Source: Klebsormidium nitens
Lineage: Eukaryota > Streptophyta > Klebsormidiophyceae > Klebsormidiales > Klebsormidiaceae
Length of the DNA stretch: 64,000 nt
Reading direction: 5' to 3'
NCBI GenBank assembly: GCA_000708835.1
Contig: DF237293.1
Coordinates: 1 to 64,000 of the forward strand
Numbering within the stretch: the stretch's first letter is position 1; every line of letters starts with the position of its first letter. The notes beneath the pieces are model-generated. The model worked only from the letters and a program-made list of their open reading frames with translations, did no database searches and was not told where the DNA came from. Shown in pieces: positions 1 to 12,013 of the stretch. A program made the position numbers and the translations under genes.

Positions 1-439
1 TTGATTAGCTGCCCACCGTCTTTTAATTACCGTCACTGTCTGGTCCGAGGGGGATCATCTCTGCTATTAATGGTCACCCAAGCCTTCCGACCTCCGCCTA
101 TGGCCCCGCATGCGGTCCAGACTCCAGTAGCTAGTAGGTCAGTAGGTCAGTAGATCAGTAGAGGATCAGTAGGTCAGTTGCCCGTCAGTTGGTGGATGAA
201 TGGTGGCGAGCGAACTAGTACCTCGTGGCGTGACGGTGAGGGCAGCTTTCATGCTGTCAAGTTTCAGCTGGACAGCTGAGCAAGATTCCGGTCACAGAGA
301 AGTTGAAGGGTGTCTAGTGTCCAGCATTTTCTGTCAGTCCCTAGCCTATTGTCTCGATAGGTACATATCTTTCACATTGCAGAGGTCCTTCTAACCTCGG
401 AGCGACCGGCAGCCTCCTCCGAAGTTCTTCCTCACAGCC
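1..439. other. Upstream flank, no gene seen
   Basis: No convincing coding exon is visible. A short imperfect tandem repeat lies at 124-178. The stretch directly before 440 is probably the promoter and 5' leader of the thioredoxin-like gene, but I see no clear TATA box. Confidence 0.4.
124..178. repeat. Short tandem repeat, unit close to AGTAGGTC
   Basis: About six imperfect copies of an 8-9 base unit (AGTAGGTC, with variants such as AGTAGATC) follow one another. It is a simple minisatellite with no evident function, lying about 260 bases upstream of the thioredoxin-like gene. Confidence 0.7.
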
Positions 440-2301
440 ATGGCTGCTGCGCGCTCCTTCCTTGCGCTTCTCCTGCTGACAGCGGCAACTGCTGCCTTTG
501 CGCATGCCGACGAAGGCCGCGCCTTTGACATCACGACAGCCGCGAGTACGCCGCGCAAGGTGCTGAATGGCGGGTCAGATGGTGAGTTGCCAAGAAGTGG
601 TAGCGGAGACTAGTAGCTCGAAGTCCTCTGATGTGCTCAATGGCAGACTCTGCTCAAGTCTTCTGGCTGCAGGGTCCCTGACATTCCTTTAGCGCTGTAC
701 ACTCCCACGGTTGGATGGATGGGCCATCATGATGGATTAGGTACATTGAATCTGTCCAAGCTCAGCTCAAAATTCTTATGACATGTACGATCAGCTTAGA
801 AGCATGGAGATTTGCAAGAGGATCTGTTGGAATCCTCGGGCTCTAGGTCACTGGTCACTGATCACATATCAGAAAATTCGGGGAGGGATGCAGGTTTTCC
901 TCTATGTGACTTGCATGCACATTTTTCTTACTTCGTGGTGTTGCTTGCATTGTCTGACACACACGAATGATCACCTGAAACACAATCACAAATGAAGCTG
1001 CAGATACCGTATAATCTTGCTCCTCTTTCAAAAGAAGAGAATAAAGCTCTCCTACACACATTAATGCAAATCGACATGAATTCCTTCTGTCTGTTTGATC
1101 AAGAAAGCAACGCGGTGTAATGTTGGGTCTGGCCCCTTCAAATATGTGTGACCTCTATTTCAGGGCACTTGGCTTCAGCTGCCAGCCAGGCTGTCTCTGC
1201 GCTGAAGACCGCTGTGGAGGCCATCGAGAGTGTGTTGAACATCAATGCACCGGGAGCCCTCGGCGCGAGCAACGAGGTCAAGCAGCTGTCTGGCTTGGAT
1301 AACTTCAAGAGGGTCATCGCCACAGAAAAGAAGGCAAGTGTACACACTTAATGATGCATGGAAACAAAAGTTTCAGCCTGACCCCTGATGGTGTTACGCA
1401 GTCCACACCATCACTCAAGTTTGACGCACGCCTCGTCATGCAGTCATGATATGTTCTGGATTGAAGGTGCCAGGTTTGAGTGTTCGTTGAAGCATTGGCG
1501 CACTGCACTCACTTTTGTCAACTTGGCACTCTCGTCCATTCCTTGTGTCCACATGTGTTGCCTCTCTTCTTACAGGTGGTGGTCATGTTCACGGCAAACA
1601 AGAAGTGTCGTGGCTGTAAAGCTATAGAGAGTGTTTATGCAGATATGTCCGAAGATTATGCGGCAGTGGCGTTCTACATCGTCGACGCTGATGCCGAGGA
1701 GGTTAGTGCTAGCCCTTTTTATGACGATTATTTTCCCAAGAACTTCGTATTGATTGCCTCATGGTTGGCTGGAGGATGGTACAAATACCGAAGGTTTAGG
1801 TGACTCGTTGGGTTTCGCATTCAAGTCGCGCAATCTGCTATATTGTTTCCTGATCTGTGTAACTTTATCCACTACAGGTTTACGAGTTACAATTGAAAAT
1901 CATAGCAGCAACTATCTTGCAGTCTGCAAAAGCAACTCTCAGCTCGTGTCTTTCATGAATGGACTCTTGATGAAAGATCTTAGGATTCTAAGACCATCCT
2001 AGGCTCGTCCGAATTCTAATCGAGCTAATGTCCGAGAAAATACCTCCTTGTTGTGAGTGGTGCTTTCAAGAATGCTTCCTTCTCCTGCGCCGCACGGGGC
2101 ATTTGTGTAACTTCAGAGTTGAAGCACATAAGTGGCTAACGTAATTTACCATGTACACAGGAAATTGCCGCGAGCTTCGCCGACCTGTTGTACCGCCTGC
2201 CTGCGGTCATTGCATTCAAAGACGGAGATCAATTTGGATACGCTATTGGACAAGACGTGCTGGGAGATCTTGTACACTTGCTGGAGCGGCTCGTGGCTTG
2301 A
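440..2301 (+). CDS. Secreted thioredoxin-like protein with CRGC active site
   Basis: Four exons (440-581, 1164-1333, 1576-1701, 2161-2301) join in consistent phase into 192 residues. Residues 1 to about 23 form a typical cleavable signal peptide (charged start, Leu/Ala core), so the protein probably enters the secretory pathway. Residues 105-190 have the thioredoxin fold pattern: a core strand ending in Phe109, the redox pair Cys115-Arg-Gly-Cys118, and the cis-proline region (Leu159-Pro160) before a final strand and helix. The usual WCGPC is replaced by KCRGC, so the Trp and the Gly-Pro dipeptide are missing and the redox potential may differ from classical thioredoxins. Residues 24-104 form a helical region with no known domain. 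Intron 2 appears to use a GC donor (AAG then GCAAGT at 1334). Family assignment is firm; the substrate is unknown. Confidence 0.8.
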
Positions 2302-3528
2302 GTGTCGGGAGGATTTGCACCAGCTGGCCCGATGATGAACCTCAAACCCCAAGCAGGAAAAACTCTCAAGATTTTAATCATCCGCCCTAATCATGTTGAA
2401 TAGGCGACCCCACAGTTAGTTCAAGGATCTCTATTGGTTGAATGCCGCCTGTAAGTCGAATGTAGTAAGCTCTGAGGGCACCGCTCTACTTGGACTCTGT
2501 GTTGATCTTCAATTGTGACAGGGATGTTTTTGGAATTGCGTTTCTCCAATTTTGTCTAGAATTCACACAGAGCGATTCATGCATGTTCAGTAAACCTGAT
2601 GAGTCGGTTATTGTTGTATGATGTTCAACTGTGCGTTTTGCTAGTCGTTGATAAGCGGCGCGCAGCCTTCGTTTGAGTATGGCAACATGACACACTTCCC
2701 TTGAGATTACGGGGGGTAGAGACCTACTCTACGGCCATGCACATGTCGGATCGTTTCAAGTTTACAACAAACATTGACTGCATGGTGATTCCTTGACGGA
2801 TCGACATCCAGCTAGGGAAGTCTAGGGCACTCTTATTGCACTACAATAGAGCGCGCGCGCCGAACGCTTAGTTACCAACTTTGCATCTAAGTTCGGCAAT
2901 GCGCAACAGTAATTACCTAGTCAAAGACGAGAATCGATTGCATGCATAAGGCATGCACTGGGCATAATCTGTGAAATGAGGGGAAATCAGCTGCCTCCTC
3001 GCGATCGAATATCGTTTCCTTAGCAGTATATCAAATCGGCGTCTCTGCCCATGCAGCCGCATGGTGACGCTTCGGCCAGCGCTCGTATCATGATGTGTTC
3101 TACAATTGCATGCAAACATAAACGACGTATCTGTTCATTCTGTGCTACCGTGCTATCATGCATGATTTCCACACCGTTGAGCAAAGATTGGTTGTGATAA
3201 ACCATGGCACAGGGAAGATACGAACACGAACAATCCTACGGCGCTGACAGCTACTTACGCAGAATGTTACGCAAAGACAGTTGGCATAAGCCTCATCTTG
3301 GATCGATGTAAAAAGCGGCTTGCTGATCAAAGTTGCACGCATACTCAGGATGCTCTAAATTATGCCGCCCAACCTTCCAAGAGCTGTGGACGCTCTTGGT
3401 TCGACACAAGAAACATTCCCGCGTCATTCCGTTTTTCCTACTTTATCAAACAGTACTTATGCAGTCGTGCCATGCGACAGATCGAACCCATCCTGTCGTT
3501 TACCGGGCCGCGCAGCAACAGACGTACG
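2302..3528. other. Intergenic, nothing recognised
   Basis: This is the gap between two converging genes (the thioredoxin-like gene on + and the unknown 11-exon gene on -). The left part is presumably 3' UTR. I see no coding exon with good splice sites, no repeat of note and no RNA gene. Confidence 0.5.
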
Positions 3529-6500
3529 TCAATGAGCACAAGCAGTTCCAACTTCGTCCCTGCGTTTCAGCAGTCCGTTAAGAGCCTTCTCAACGCCTGG
3601 CACCTCACGCAGTCTTGTTCCGTAGGGCAGACCTGCACATATCCAATGTATGGTGCTTGGGGTCTGGTTAACGGGCTTGTTAGGGCGACCAAGTTTTGAA
3701 AGTAGACCTCGGCCTTGCTCGTACAATTGCAAATCGGACTCCTGACAATATTACGTCGGAGCAGTGAAAAGCTCGTGAGATTCCTTTCAGATGGACCGCT
3801 TCTGTCGCTTTGAGGCTGCTTCTCTGCTCATAAGTCGTATGTCCAAATGAATGGTATGAATGCTTAGGTGACTGGACCTGAGCACTAGTGAGAGTAGCCC
3901 AACGTGAAACTAGACCGAATCTCGGAAAGCGGAAAACAAAGTTTGCAACAGCAATCCTGGCACAGTACCAAACGGGCCTTTGAAGGGGTTCGATTCGAAC
4001 GTCTTACTATGATTCCAATGAACAAGCAATTTTTAGACTGATACCGGGGGCCTTTGAAGCCTTCCGCTAGGTTCGCAGTCAGTGTGAAAGGTTCTCACCG
4101 CGGAAAAGGAGCTCGTCCCCGAAATCGTCCTTCAGTGCTTTGATGAGCGCATTCACACTCGTAGCGCTCTCTAGGACAGCCTGATCTAACCGCATTTGCT
4201 CTTCCAAGAGCTGAAGTTGGGAAGTCCCTTGGAGTGGTTGGAAAGCGGTAGAGTTGGCGCAACCCCACTCCTGCGAGTTGGAACGCGTGAGTTTCGTTAC
4301 GAATGACAAAGGAAAGTCGTCCTGCAAGGCGCTTGTCTTGATCCGAGTTCAAAAGTATTCAGCAAGAGGTGGAACTTTAAATGGAGAAGCTGCCGCACAA
4401 TCCACAGAGTTCCCAGCCCTGCAATATCCGACAAGACTGTGAGGACGTTGGGAGGCCTTGTTGAAGCTTTCAGACCGTGAAGACAGTCACCAGAAGGGAA
4501 CGTTATCAGTTTGCTCCTCAGTACTTAGAACCAGATCCCAAATTCCGTTTTCCTCTCGTTTCTCTGTTCTTTGGACGCAAGATTGTGCCGAATTCAACGT
4601 CCGGATTGAAGCTCCGAGTCGCTCCTCGCTCACCTCTTGCGCGCGCTCGTGCGCGAGCACCGCGGCCGCCGCGCGCTCCCAGCACTGCAGGGCGCCCTCC
4701 AGCAGACACGTGTTCCCCCGTGACGTATATTTTATTACCATGTCCACCTTTGCTGACGTCGGCGTCTCCAAGACAGCCCAAACCCTCTCCAGCCGCGCCT
4801 GGAGCATCTCTGCAACGCTCTCCCAGTCCGGGCGTTCTGGACCGGACGGTTCCGCTTCCAGCTCCTCGACAGAACCGTCGTTCCGCTCTGGCACCGCCGG
4901 AAAGGGCTCCCCTTCCGAGGTTCCCGTAAAGACATCGTCTTCAGAGTCCGCAAGATACTCCCCGAATTCGGAGCCGTCAGGCAGAAGTTCCTCGCTGTCG
5001 ATTCCGCTGAGTTCAACAGCAGAAGGAACGGATTCCGGTTGCTCCGAGTATTCGGCGGCATTGGTTTCCGGTGCGAAGGTCAGACGTGCGGACGAGAGGC
5101 TGCTCTCCAAGGCCGCCCAGCCCTGTGCGGTGCGAGTTCGATAGCACGGCGGTTGCCTTCCGCTCGTTCCGGCTTCCGTTTCCTTCCGATTCCGCTGGAG
5201 CGCGGCCACCTGTTCCTCCTTTATCGCCAGCTGCATCAAGAAATGTATTGTCTGGTTTAGCCTTTGGTAAAATCTGGCGTCGATCGGATTCAAGGGCCCA
5301 TCTGCGATAATCTTGAAGAATGATAGAGCTCAAATGATGACGTGCTATCAGTCGTTCGTGACGGGTACAGACCTTGATTGAGCGACCTTTTACGTGCGCG
5401 TAATTGGACAAGGGACAAGGGACAAGGGGTGAGAACCTGACACTTTCCGGTTGATGCAGAACGTAGCCCTTGGCATCGAGAGCAACGGGGCTCACTTCAA
5501 AAGTGGAAGTGAGTTACCCACCAAGCGCCAGAGATATGATCAGGATAGGAATATGCTACGCCGCTCTTGGCAAACCTGATGTGACGTCAGTCCTCAATTG
5601 TCTGGAACCCCTCCGTCTCTGAATCCTCCAGTTCCGGCAGCGGAATCCAATAAGATGATTCCGCAAGACTCTTGTGATCAGAATCCCGAAACCAAATCAC
5701 AATAACAGCGCCCACCTTTCCAGCGCGGTCGATGAGGTCAGCAGCAACATCTATACGCAGAGACTCTCCCCCTCCGGAAGAGCGACGCCCCAAGCTTGCC
5801 CTCCCCTCTTCCTGTCGCCCTCGCGAGCCGCTTTTCTGCCGCGACATCGTGCGGCTAGGAGCTCTTTCAGAGCTGTAAGTTTGACCTCTGGCCCCCGACC
5901 CGCCTGTACTCTTCTCCGCTTTCTTCCGCTCCGTTCCGTTCTCCGTTCCGTTTTCCGTTCCGGTCTCTCGATCTGCGCCCGCTGCAGACGCACCCGTTAG
6001 CACATCCGCGTCGCTTCGCAAACTCCCTGTTAAACCTCGTAACCCGGCTTCCCCTTTAAAACCCCTTCTTAACCCTTCCGTCTGCTGAACACCCTTCTCG
6101 CCAACAGACTCTTCCTTCGCCCCGCTCGCGCCGTCCAAACCTTCCAAACCCTCTTCTGCCTCCGCGCAGTAGCCGCGCGCGAAACGCGCGAGCCGCGTCG
6201 CTTCGACGCGCGCCAATACCTCCCCCTCGGTCGCTTGGACGCGCGCACGAAACCGCGCCACGATTTCGTCCTTGGCCCGCCGCGCAGCTTCCTCCGTTTG
6301 CTCTGCGTCACGAACAATCTCAATCCCGTTAGCACAAGTATATCTGCACTGAGGTGCAATAACCTGGATTTGCACGTATTGAAACCTTTTGCCTTCCGAT
6401 ACGGAGCGGATCGTTGTAAGTGAGGAAAGGATTTAGGTGGAGCGGAATCCCCGAGCTCGCTCCTCTCGACTTTAATCTCAAAAACAGCTGCAAAGAACTT

Positions 6501-9500
6501 GGAACGGATCCTACATTTACCTGCCTAATCAAGGCACAACCTCGAGTCGCATCACCCTCTCACATACAACTGCTCAATTTGTACCTCTAAGGTGCCTCAG
6601 GAAGGCGACTTTGCTAGCCTGGAGCCTCTTTCCTGATCGCCGAAATATTCATTTCTGACATTACGGTCGGTGGCGACAATCAAGCCCAGCGTCCTGCTCT
6701 ACCGTTACCGTGTCCTGCTCCAGCCCTGTTTGACAGGGCGTTGCTATGTTTCCATCGTATGTTGGGGGCTGGGCAGAATATTAGGTGGTTGTTCCGTTTT
6801 GAGACCAGATACATCAACGCGACCGTCTGTCGCGTGTGCTTATTTCTTCCGAGCGCGCTCGTCCTGGCTTTGCACCGCCCGGAGTGTAGGTGCTGACGTC
6901 ACACGCTAGAAAAGGCTGGCGGTACGTACCGTGCACCTTCTCCGCGAGCGCCCGCGTCCTCTCCAGCGTCAGCAGGTCCAGCTTCGACGGCTGTGACGTC
7001 AGCACCGTCTTCCGCCGCGTCAGCCGCCGCATCGTCGCGCGGCGCGTGAGCCGGCGCTGTGACGTCAGCCGGATGGTCTGATTCTGGGGTGACCCCAGCG
7101 TGTCGTCCTGAGGAAGAAGGATAAATGATTGCGGTGAATGCATGGATAATATAAGAGGTCGTGAGCGCCATCGTGACTCGGCGACGCATCAGAACACTAC
7201 ACGTTCTCCTCAGTCGCTGCGAAAAGCCCACAAGATTCTTCAGGGCGACTGTTGTGATCAGATCGTTGCGAAGAGATCGCCCAAGCCCTCTTCGTGAACC
7301 CTCGTTTTTCAGTGACATTTGTGTGCGCAAAAGGCAACTTCTCCCGAAGCAGTCTAACACTTTGTACTTCTTAGAGTATTCGTGACCGCTCAGTCTTCTG
7401 ATTGACATCCGGCGCAGGAGCGATTGATTTGTGCCAGATGATTGCAACCCTTAAGGAGAACACTAAACTACCATTTAACAAATAAAGCCGGGCCACTCAC
7501 GTTAAGGATCCTGTCGAGTTTGTTGTGTAGGCCCGGGGGAGGAGGAGGTGGAGCCACAACGAAAGCCTGCTTTTCCGTTTTGAGCTCCGGCTTCGGAGTC
7601 GCGTGACTGCTATGGGTCGCGCTCTTCAGCCTGCCGGAGCGAACCAGATTCCGTTTACTATTCTTTTTATTCTTTTTGTTTATCATTGAATCTCGATCAT
7701 CGTTTGTCAACGTCGACTGTGGACTGTCGACTGTCGACCGTCGATTGTCGATTGTCGATTGTCGATTGTCTTCTATTAGTATTCCTTTCCTGATAATGGA
7801 TCAGTGATAACACGAACTGTTCTAGACGGATTCACCCAAAGGACGCGGGTTGACGAATGTGGTGAACGATTCGTTCAGGTCATTATACCTGGGCATTGGA
7901 AAGCCATTCCTGTTGTCTCTCATCCGGTTCTGCCCAATCTGTATCTTCCTTCACGAGAAACAGTATGCAGACCACCTAGGCACATTTCGGACCCTTATAG
8001 AGAGTTGAGGGATGGAGACCCAGAGTGCGGCCATCTTTTCCTACCACCCTTTTTGTTTGTAGCCTTTGAAGTCTGTTTCGTCCCAGCGTGCAGCCTTTGA
8101 AATCGTACAACTAAAGTCCCCAACGTCTTTTCTGGTTCCACTTTCAATTCTTACTCCACCACATTATTTACAAGCGAGCAAACTCTGGAATGCCCATTCT
8201 GAATCGTAAATTCGCGGCTGCCGCCAGGAAACAGCGCCCTGGGTTCCTTTAAGCTCCCGTCCAGTGTCTCGGGGCACGTGACGAACTTTTGACGTCAACT
8301 TTTGCTCACCTCTTTGCGAGCTCCACGTGGTAGATGGCCCGGGCGCGCACGATGCTGACGTGTGGCTTGAACACTCCAAGGGCATTAAACTCTGAACACA
8401 AGAAGACGCTTCAAAGTCTAGTTGATCTCTCAGCTCACAAATCTAAGTATGGTGCGCGGTCCACAGATTCTTGGATTTTTCTTGGCCGTTGTAGGATCTC
8501 ATACTATTGTCAAATCAGTGAAGACGCCTTGGAAGCATCAACCAGCAAAAGGAGAGATTGTCTTTCGCAAGTGGTGCGCTTTACCTTACGTGCCTAAAGC
8601 GTGAGCCTCCAAAGGAAACCAGCACTGGTCTTGCAGAAGATGCCGATGCTTCATATCTTCTCCCTTTGAAATTCAAACTTCGCATTGGCCCTCTCACAAG
8701 AGCGTGACTGCTCAGCGTATCACTTTCACATATTGGACAAACATTACTTTTTCGAGCACTTTTGAACTCTGCAATCCACATCTGAATCTCTGAATCCATT
8801 TCGTCGACGTTCTCGCGACTCCGAAATGAGCCGCTTCTCAATCGAAGAACAGATGCTCATCCGTGAAGCAGCGAAAGAAGTAACAGCCACAATCAAGGCA
8901 AGCAAAGCAAGCACGGTTAATATCTCACTCCTGATCCGGTCCTCTTGTCTCTCTAGCAGCTCCACTTTGTCCCTCTCGACCACTGCCGACACCCCCGCGC
9001 CATCGGGAAGCGTCCGGAAACTGCCCGTCAGCTTTTCCAGCTGCCGCGTCAGCTGGGCCGTCGACCGCCGCGCTCGGGTCGGCGGGGCTGCATCACGGTC
9101 CAAGGCACGATGTCAGCATGATGTCAGCATGATGTCAGCAGGACAATAGAATGCGTTTCCAAGAGTGCCACATCTGCTGGGACGTCGACCGCCGCGCTCG
9201 GATCAGGGGCGCTGCATTCAATGCGACCGAGCAGCCAGTCTGACGTCATCATGTGATGTCAGCATGAGCAGGATATTGGCTTTAGGGAAGCTTGTACAGC
9301 TGCTGCGGAGCTGGCTGGTCGGTCGGTGCGCTCGGGTCGGGGTTGCAGATGATATGGCGGGAGGCAAGAACAACGTCAGCAGGCGGTCAGTATGATGTTA
9401 TCGAGCTCAAAGATAAGGCGGGGTGTCGCTTCAGGTTTATCATGTATCGTGAGGGCGGTTGTGAGAATATGCTTCTAAGGAACTTGACATACGGAACAGT

Positions 9501-10849
9501 CTCGTTTGGGCCTAAGGTCCAAAGTGTCACCAGGTGACTTCCAATTGTCTTGCAAACACTGAAAGTCCCGTGGATCTGTAGTATTGAACCGTCCTTGCAC
9601 CCCGATCCCAAGAATGTAAAGTTAAGCGGGTCTTCCCAAAAGGTACCGCTTTGACCGTTTCTCCTTTGGTTGCTTTCTGCAGTTCGTCAGTTGCGTGAGC
9701 TCAAAGCTTTCAGCTGATCCACCAAGCTGAACTTTCGGTTGAAGCCATGCAACTCTGATCTCTAAGTAATGAAGCGGAGACTTTGGAAGTTAAATAAAAA
9801 TTCACCTTCTTGTCGACTCCTTGGTCTTGGGGGCGCAGATTTGGCGGCAGCGCTTCGGGGGGATACAGGAGGCTGGCAGGGAACACAATTGGAGCAGGTC
9901 AGAATTCAAGTGCAAAAGCTGTAGGAGCAGAAGAGAGCCGTGAGGCGCTACGAAAGAGTTGACACCAGGGCGTCTGACAATACTAACTGGCTACTTAGAG
10001 CCTAGGAGTGTGTCATGGAAGGAAAGGCATCAGCTGTCTGTTGCGAACAGCCTTGGCATCTTCAGGTCAAAGTGAGCCTTCTTTGGACCGCAGGATCAGA
10101 CGGTTTGTGGGAGCAATCTGAGAAAGGGTGTCGTACCAAAACACTGTCGCTACGGATAATGGGCAACAGACAGCATGATCAGAAGGGCAAGTGCACCATT
10201 CAATCTTTGAAGTACAGCTTTTCTGCGTGCGTATTGCATTTCCTGCATACATCGATCCCTTGGTCTGAGTGGTGCACTGAACAGTTACCTTGCCTCAGTA
10301 CAAGAGTAAAGGGCTATGAATTAGGAACTCTTGACAGACTGAGATGCCGCAACAGTATCAGAAAAAGAAAGACTTTGATGAGGTGCTTAAAAGAGAGACA
10401 ATGAGGTCGCTTGAGCTTGGTTCGCCTCTGAGAGAGGAAGAAGCCGATCAAGCAGAGCAGGTAGGTTGTTTGAAGACTAGGAAAGGCCTGAAGGTGAATG
10501 CTTGGCAGTCAGGGCTGACTGTTGAGTTTTGAGATAGCTCAATCAGGGCCAGTTTGAAAAGACCTTCCCTAATGCTGAGCAACCATTCGACCATCAAAGC
10601 TGGTCTTCGCTTTCTTGCTCAGAACAGGACAATTGAGTCCTGTTAAGAGCTGAGCAATCTTCCAGTCAATTCCAATTAAGCATAGATTGGCTTGCTAAAA
10701 AGGAGTTGGTCTCTTGGGAGCTTCGGCTGACCTCTCACCTCAGTGACTGCTGCAAGCGGATGCACCGCTCTATTGTCCAAATGCGGCTCGCTGCCACTTT
10801 GCCAGCCATACCCTGCCAAGAAGCGGTGCGCCTCTTCCTCATTGTCCAT
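3529..10849 (-). CDS. Eleven-exon gene, uncharacterised coiled-coil and low-complexity protein
   Basis: My model (minus strand, 5' to 3'): 10739-10849, 9806-9872, 8929-9087, 8310-8391, 7501-7723, 6930-7107, 5609-6392, 5444-5490, 4532-5301, 4099-4321, 3529-3632. All junction phases agree and the total is 2748 nt, giving 915 residues. I do not recognise the family. Visible features are an acidic start (MDNEEE), a basic and proline-rich second exon, a charged helix ending in EDRIRK, a run of six prolines, a Lys/Arg-rich stretch, a beta-like segment (FQYVQIQVI), long alternating Glu/Arg/Ala helices likely to be coiled coil, an acidic middle and a repetitive ETGTENGTENGTER. The weakest junction is 5609/5490 (donor GTTCCA). 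If it is wrong, the gene ends at the TGA at 5587 and 3529-5490 is a separate gene. A structural or ciliary role is possible but unproven. Confidence 0.6.
7712..7770. repeat. Heptamer minisatellite (GTCGATT / GTCGACT)
   Basis: About eight copies of a seven-base unit, GTCGACT grading into GTCGATT, abut the 3' splice site of the exon at 7501-7723 of the unknown gene. The repeat itself supplies several alternative CAG acceptors (minus strand), so slippage here could alter the splice site choice. I used the acceptor just before 7723 because only it fits the phase of the upstream exon. Confidence 0.75.
9058..9380. repeat. Three diverged tandem copies of an exon start
   Basis: The stretch around the start of the exon at 8929-9087 (plus-strand core CGACCGCCGCGCTCGGGTC, then a GCTGCAT acceptor) recurs at about 9183-9216 and, more diverged, at about 9318-9350, a spacing of about 120-135 bases. 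Each copy is followed by GATGTCAGCA-like words, with three in a row at 9109-9142. On the minus strand copy 2 still reads IRARRSTSQQ next to an AG acceptor, against TRARRSTAQL in the used exon. This looks like local tandem duplication of an intron-exon boundary followed by decay. Confidence 0.6.
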
Positions 10850-12013
10850 TCTGATCACTCTCGGGTCGCCCTATTTGGTTGTAAGAGTTGCTGTCTTTTC
10901 TGTCTCGGCGTTGAAGAAAAAGCGTTCGTATGCCTTGTTTGGTTCTACAGTGCTTCCAGTGAGTGAAGACGAATGCATGCGACTTATCACGTTCGTAAAC
11001 CCTGGCCTTGCAATCGCGTCTTCTTTCGCACCTCTGTGCCTTCTCTGTTCGGGTATGCCACCCGCTTCAAAACAAGTGCCATCATAGAGTCATTGCGGCA
11101 TATTTTTCACAGGATGTTTCCGCCGGTGTACATTCTGCTTGCAATACCCTGCCTTTCATGTAGATAACAACTCAAAGTCGCCTTTGTTTGTCGCCTTTGC
11201 TGTGCATGTTCTGGCAGTTTGCAAAAGCAGACGAATGTCTTCAAGGTGCCAAAATGATTACAATTCGGACTCAAGCGGAACCCTACCAGCTTCACTGCCG
11301 TCGCTCTGGGACCGTTACAGTCCAATATTTGTTTCACAGTGCTGGGGCGCTCTCAAGATTGACGCGTAACGCAGAGCAAAACCGGCACCGGCAAGTCCAG
11401 CGTCGATCGTCTAGGGTATGAGGGGGATCATCTCGGCTACGACTCGCATGGCGATTGCAAGGAGCGTCAGCGAGGGTGACCATCTCGCTTCAGCTAGCCG
11501 TTCAGAGCCACTCAAGTTCACCATCCTTGACCTTGATGGCTTGACAGACTCGCTCTGAACTCGCTGAAAGTATGCCGGGGATATTGAGAGCTGGAAGCAA
11601 ACATATCCATATAAGATTAGTGCCTGCAATCAACTAATCTTGAGCTGATCAGGTCAATCCTCATTCCCATTTTGCTCGCAGGAGGGTCGCTGTTCAAAAT
11701 GCAGACCTCTCCTTCGCGGCTTTTCCTCACAACCCGTATGCGTGCTATGCCGCTCCGACTTGCTCCCGTTCTTGACTGCTGTTTGAAATAAGGTGGAGGG
11801 CAGGCCGCGGCCGCCTGAGGATACATGCAAAAACTGTCTCTGTGCATATCGAAGGCTAGGAGTCTAAGACGTCAATTGCACTTTGGAGATAACCTGGACC
11901 AGAGCGCTGATCAGAAAGGCTTCAATGAACTAGAGTATTTCTCCAAACGGTTGCAACCAATCTTTTTCAAGCAGCTGCCTCGTGCGGCTCAAGTGGGACC
12001 ACCTCTTAGCAGC
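10850..12013. other. Divergent intergenic region, no gene recognised
   Basis: This lies between the start of the unknown minus-strand gene and the start of the membrane protein gene, so it should hold both promoters. I find no clear TATA element, no repeat and no exon with convincing splice signals. An in-frame ATG at 11825 could extend the downstream protein by 63 residues, but that stretch reads like leader sequence. Confidence 0.4.

Noticed and set aside
3298-3699. Plus-strand open frame of 133 codons
   Set aside because: Overlaps the terminal minus-strand exon 3529-3632, whose frame and acceptor fit the upstream exons; no domain seen.
4458-5144. Long plus-strand open frame of 228 codons opposite the unknown gene
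   Set aside because: It is Ser-rich antisense to the exon 4532-5301, whose phases and splice sites fit the minus-strand model; the plus frame has no domain or splice support.
10015-10404. Open frame of 129 codons between exons of the unknown gene
   Set aside because: It lies in a minus-strand intron, has no domain and no splice support; composition is not protein-like.
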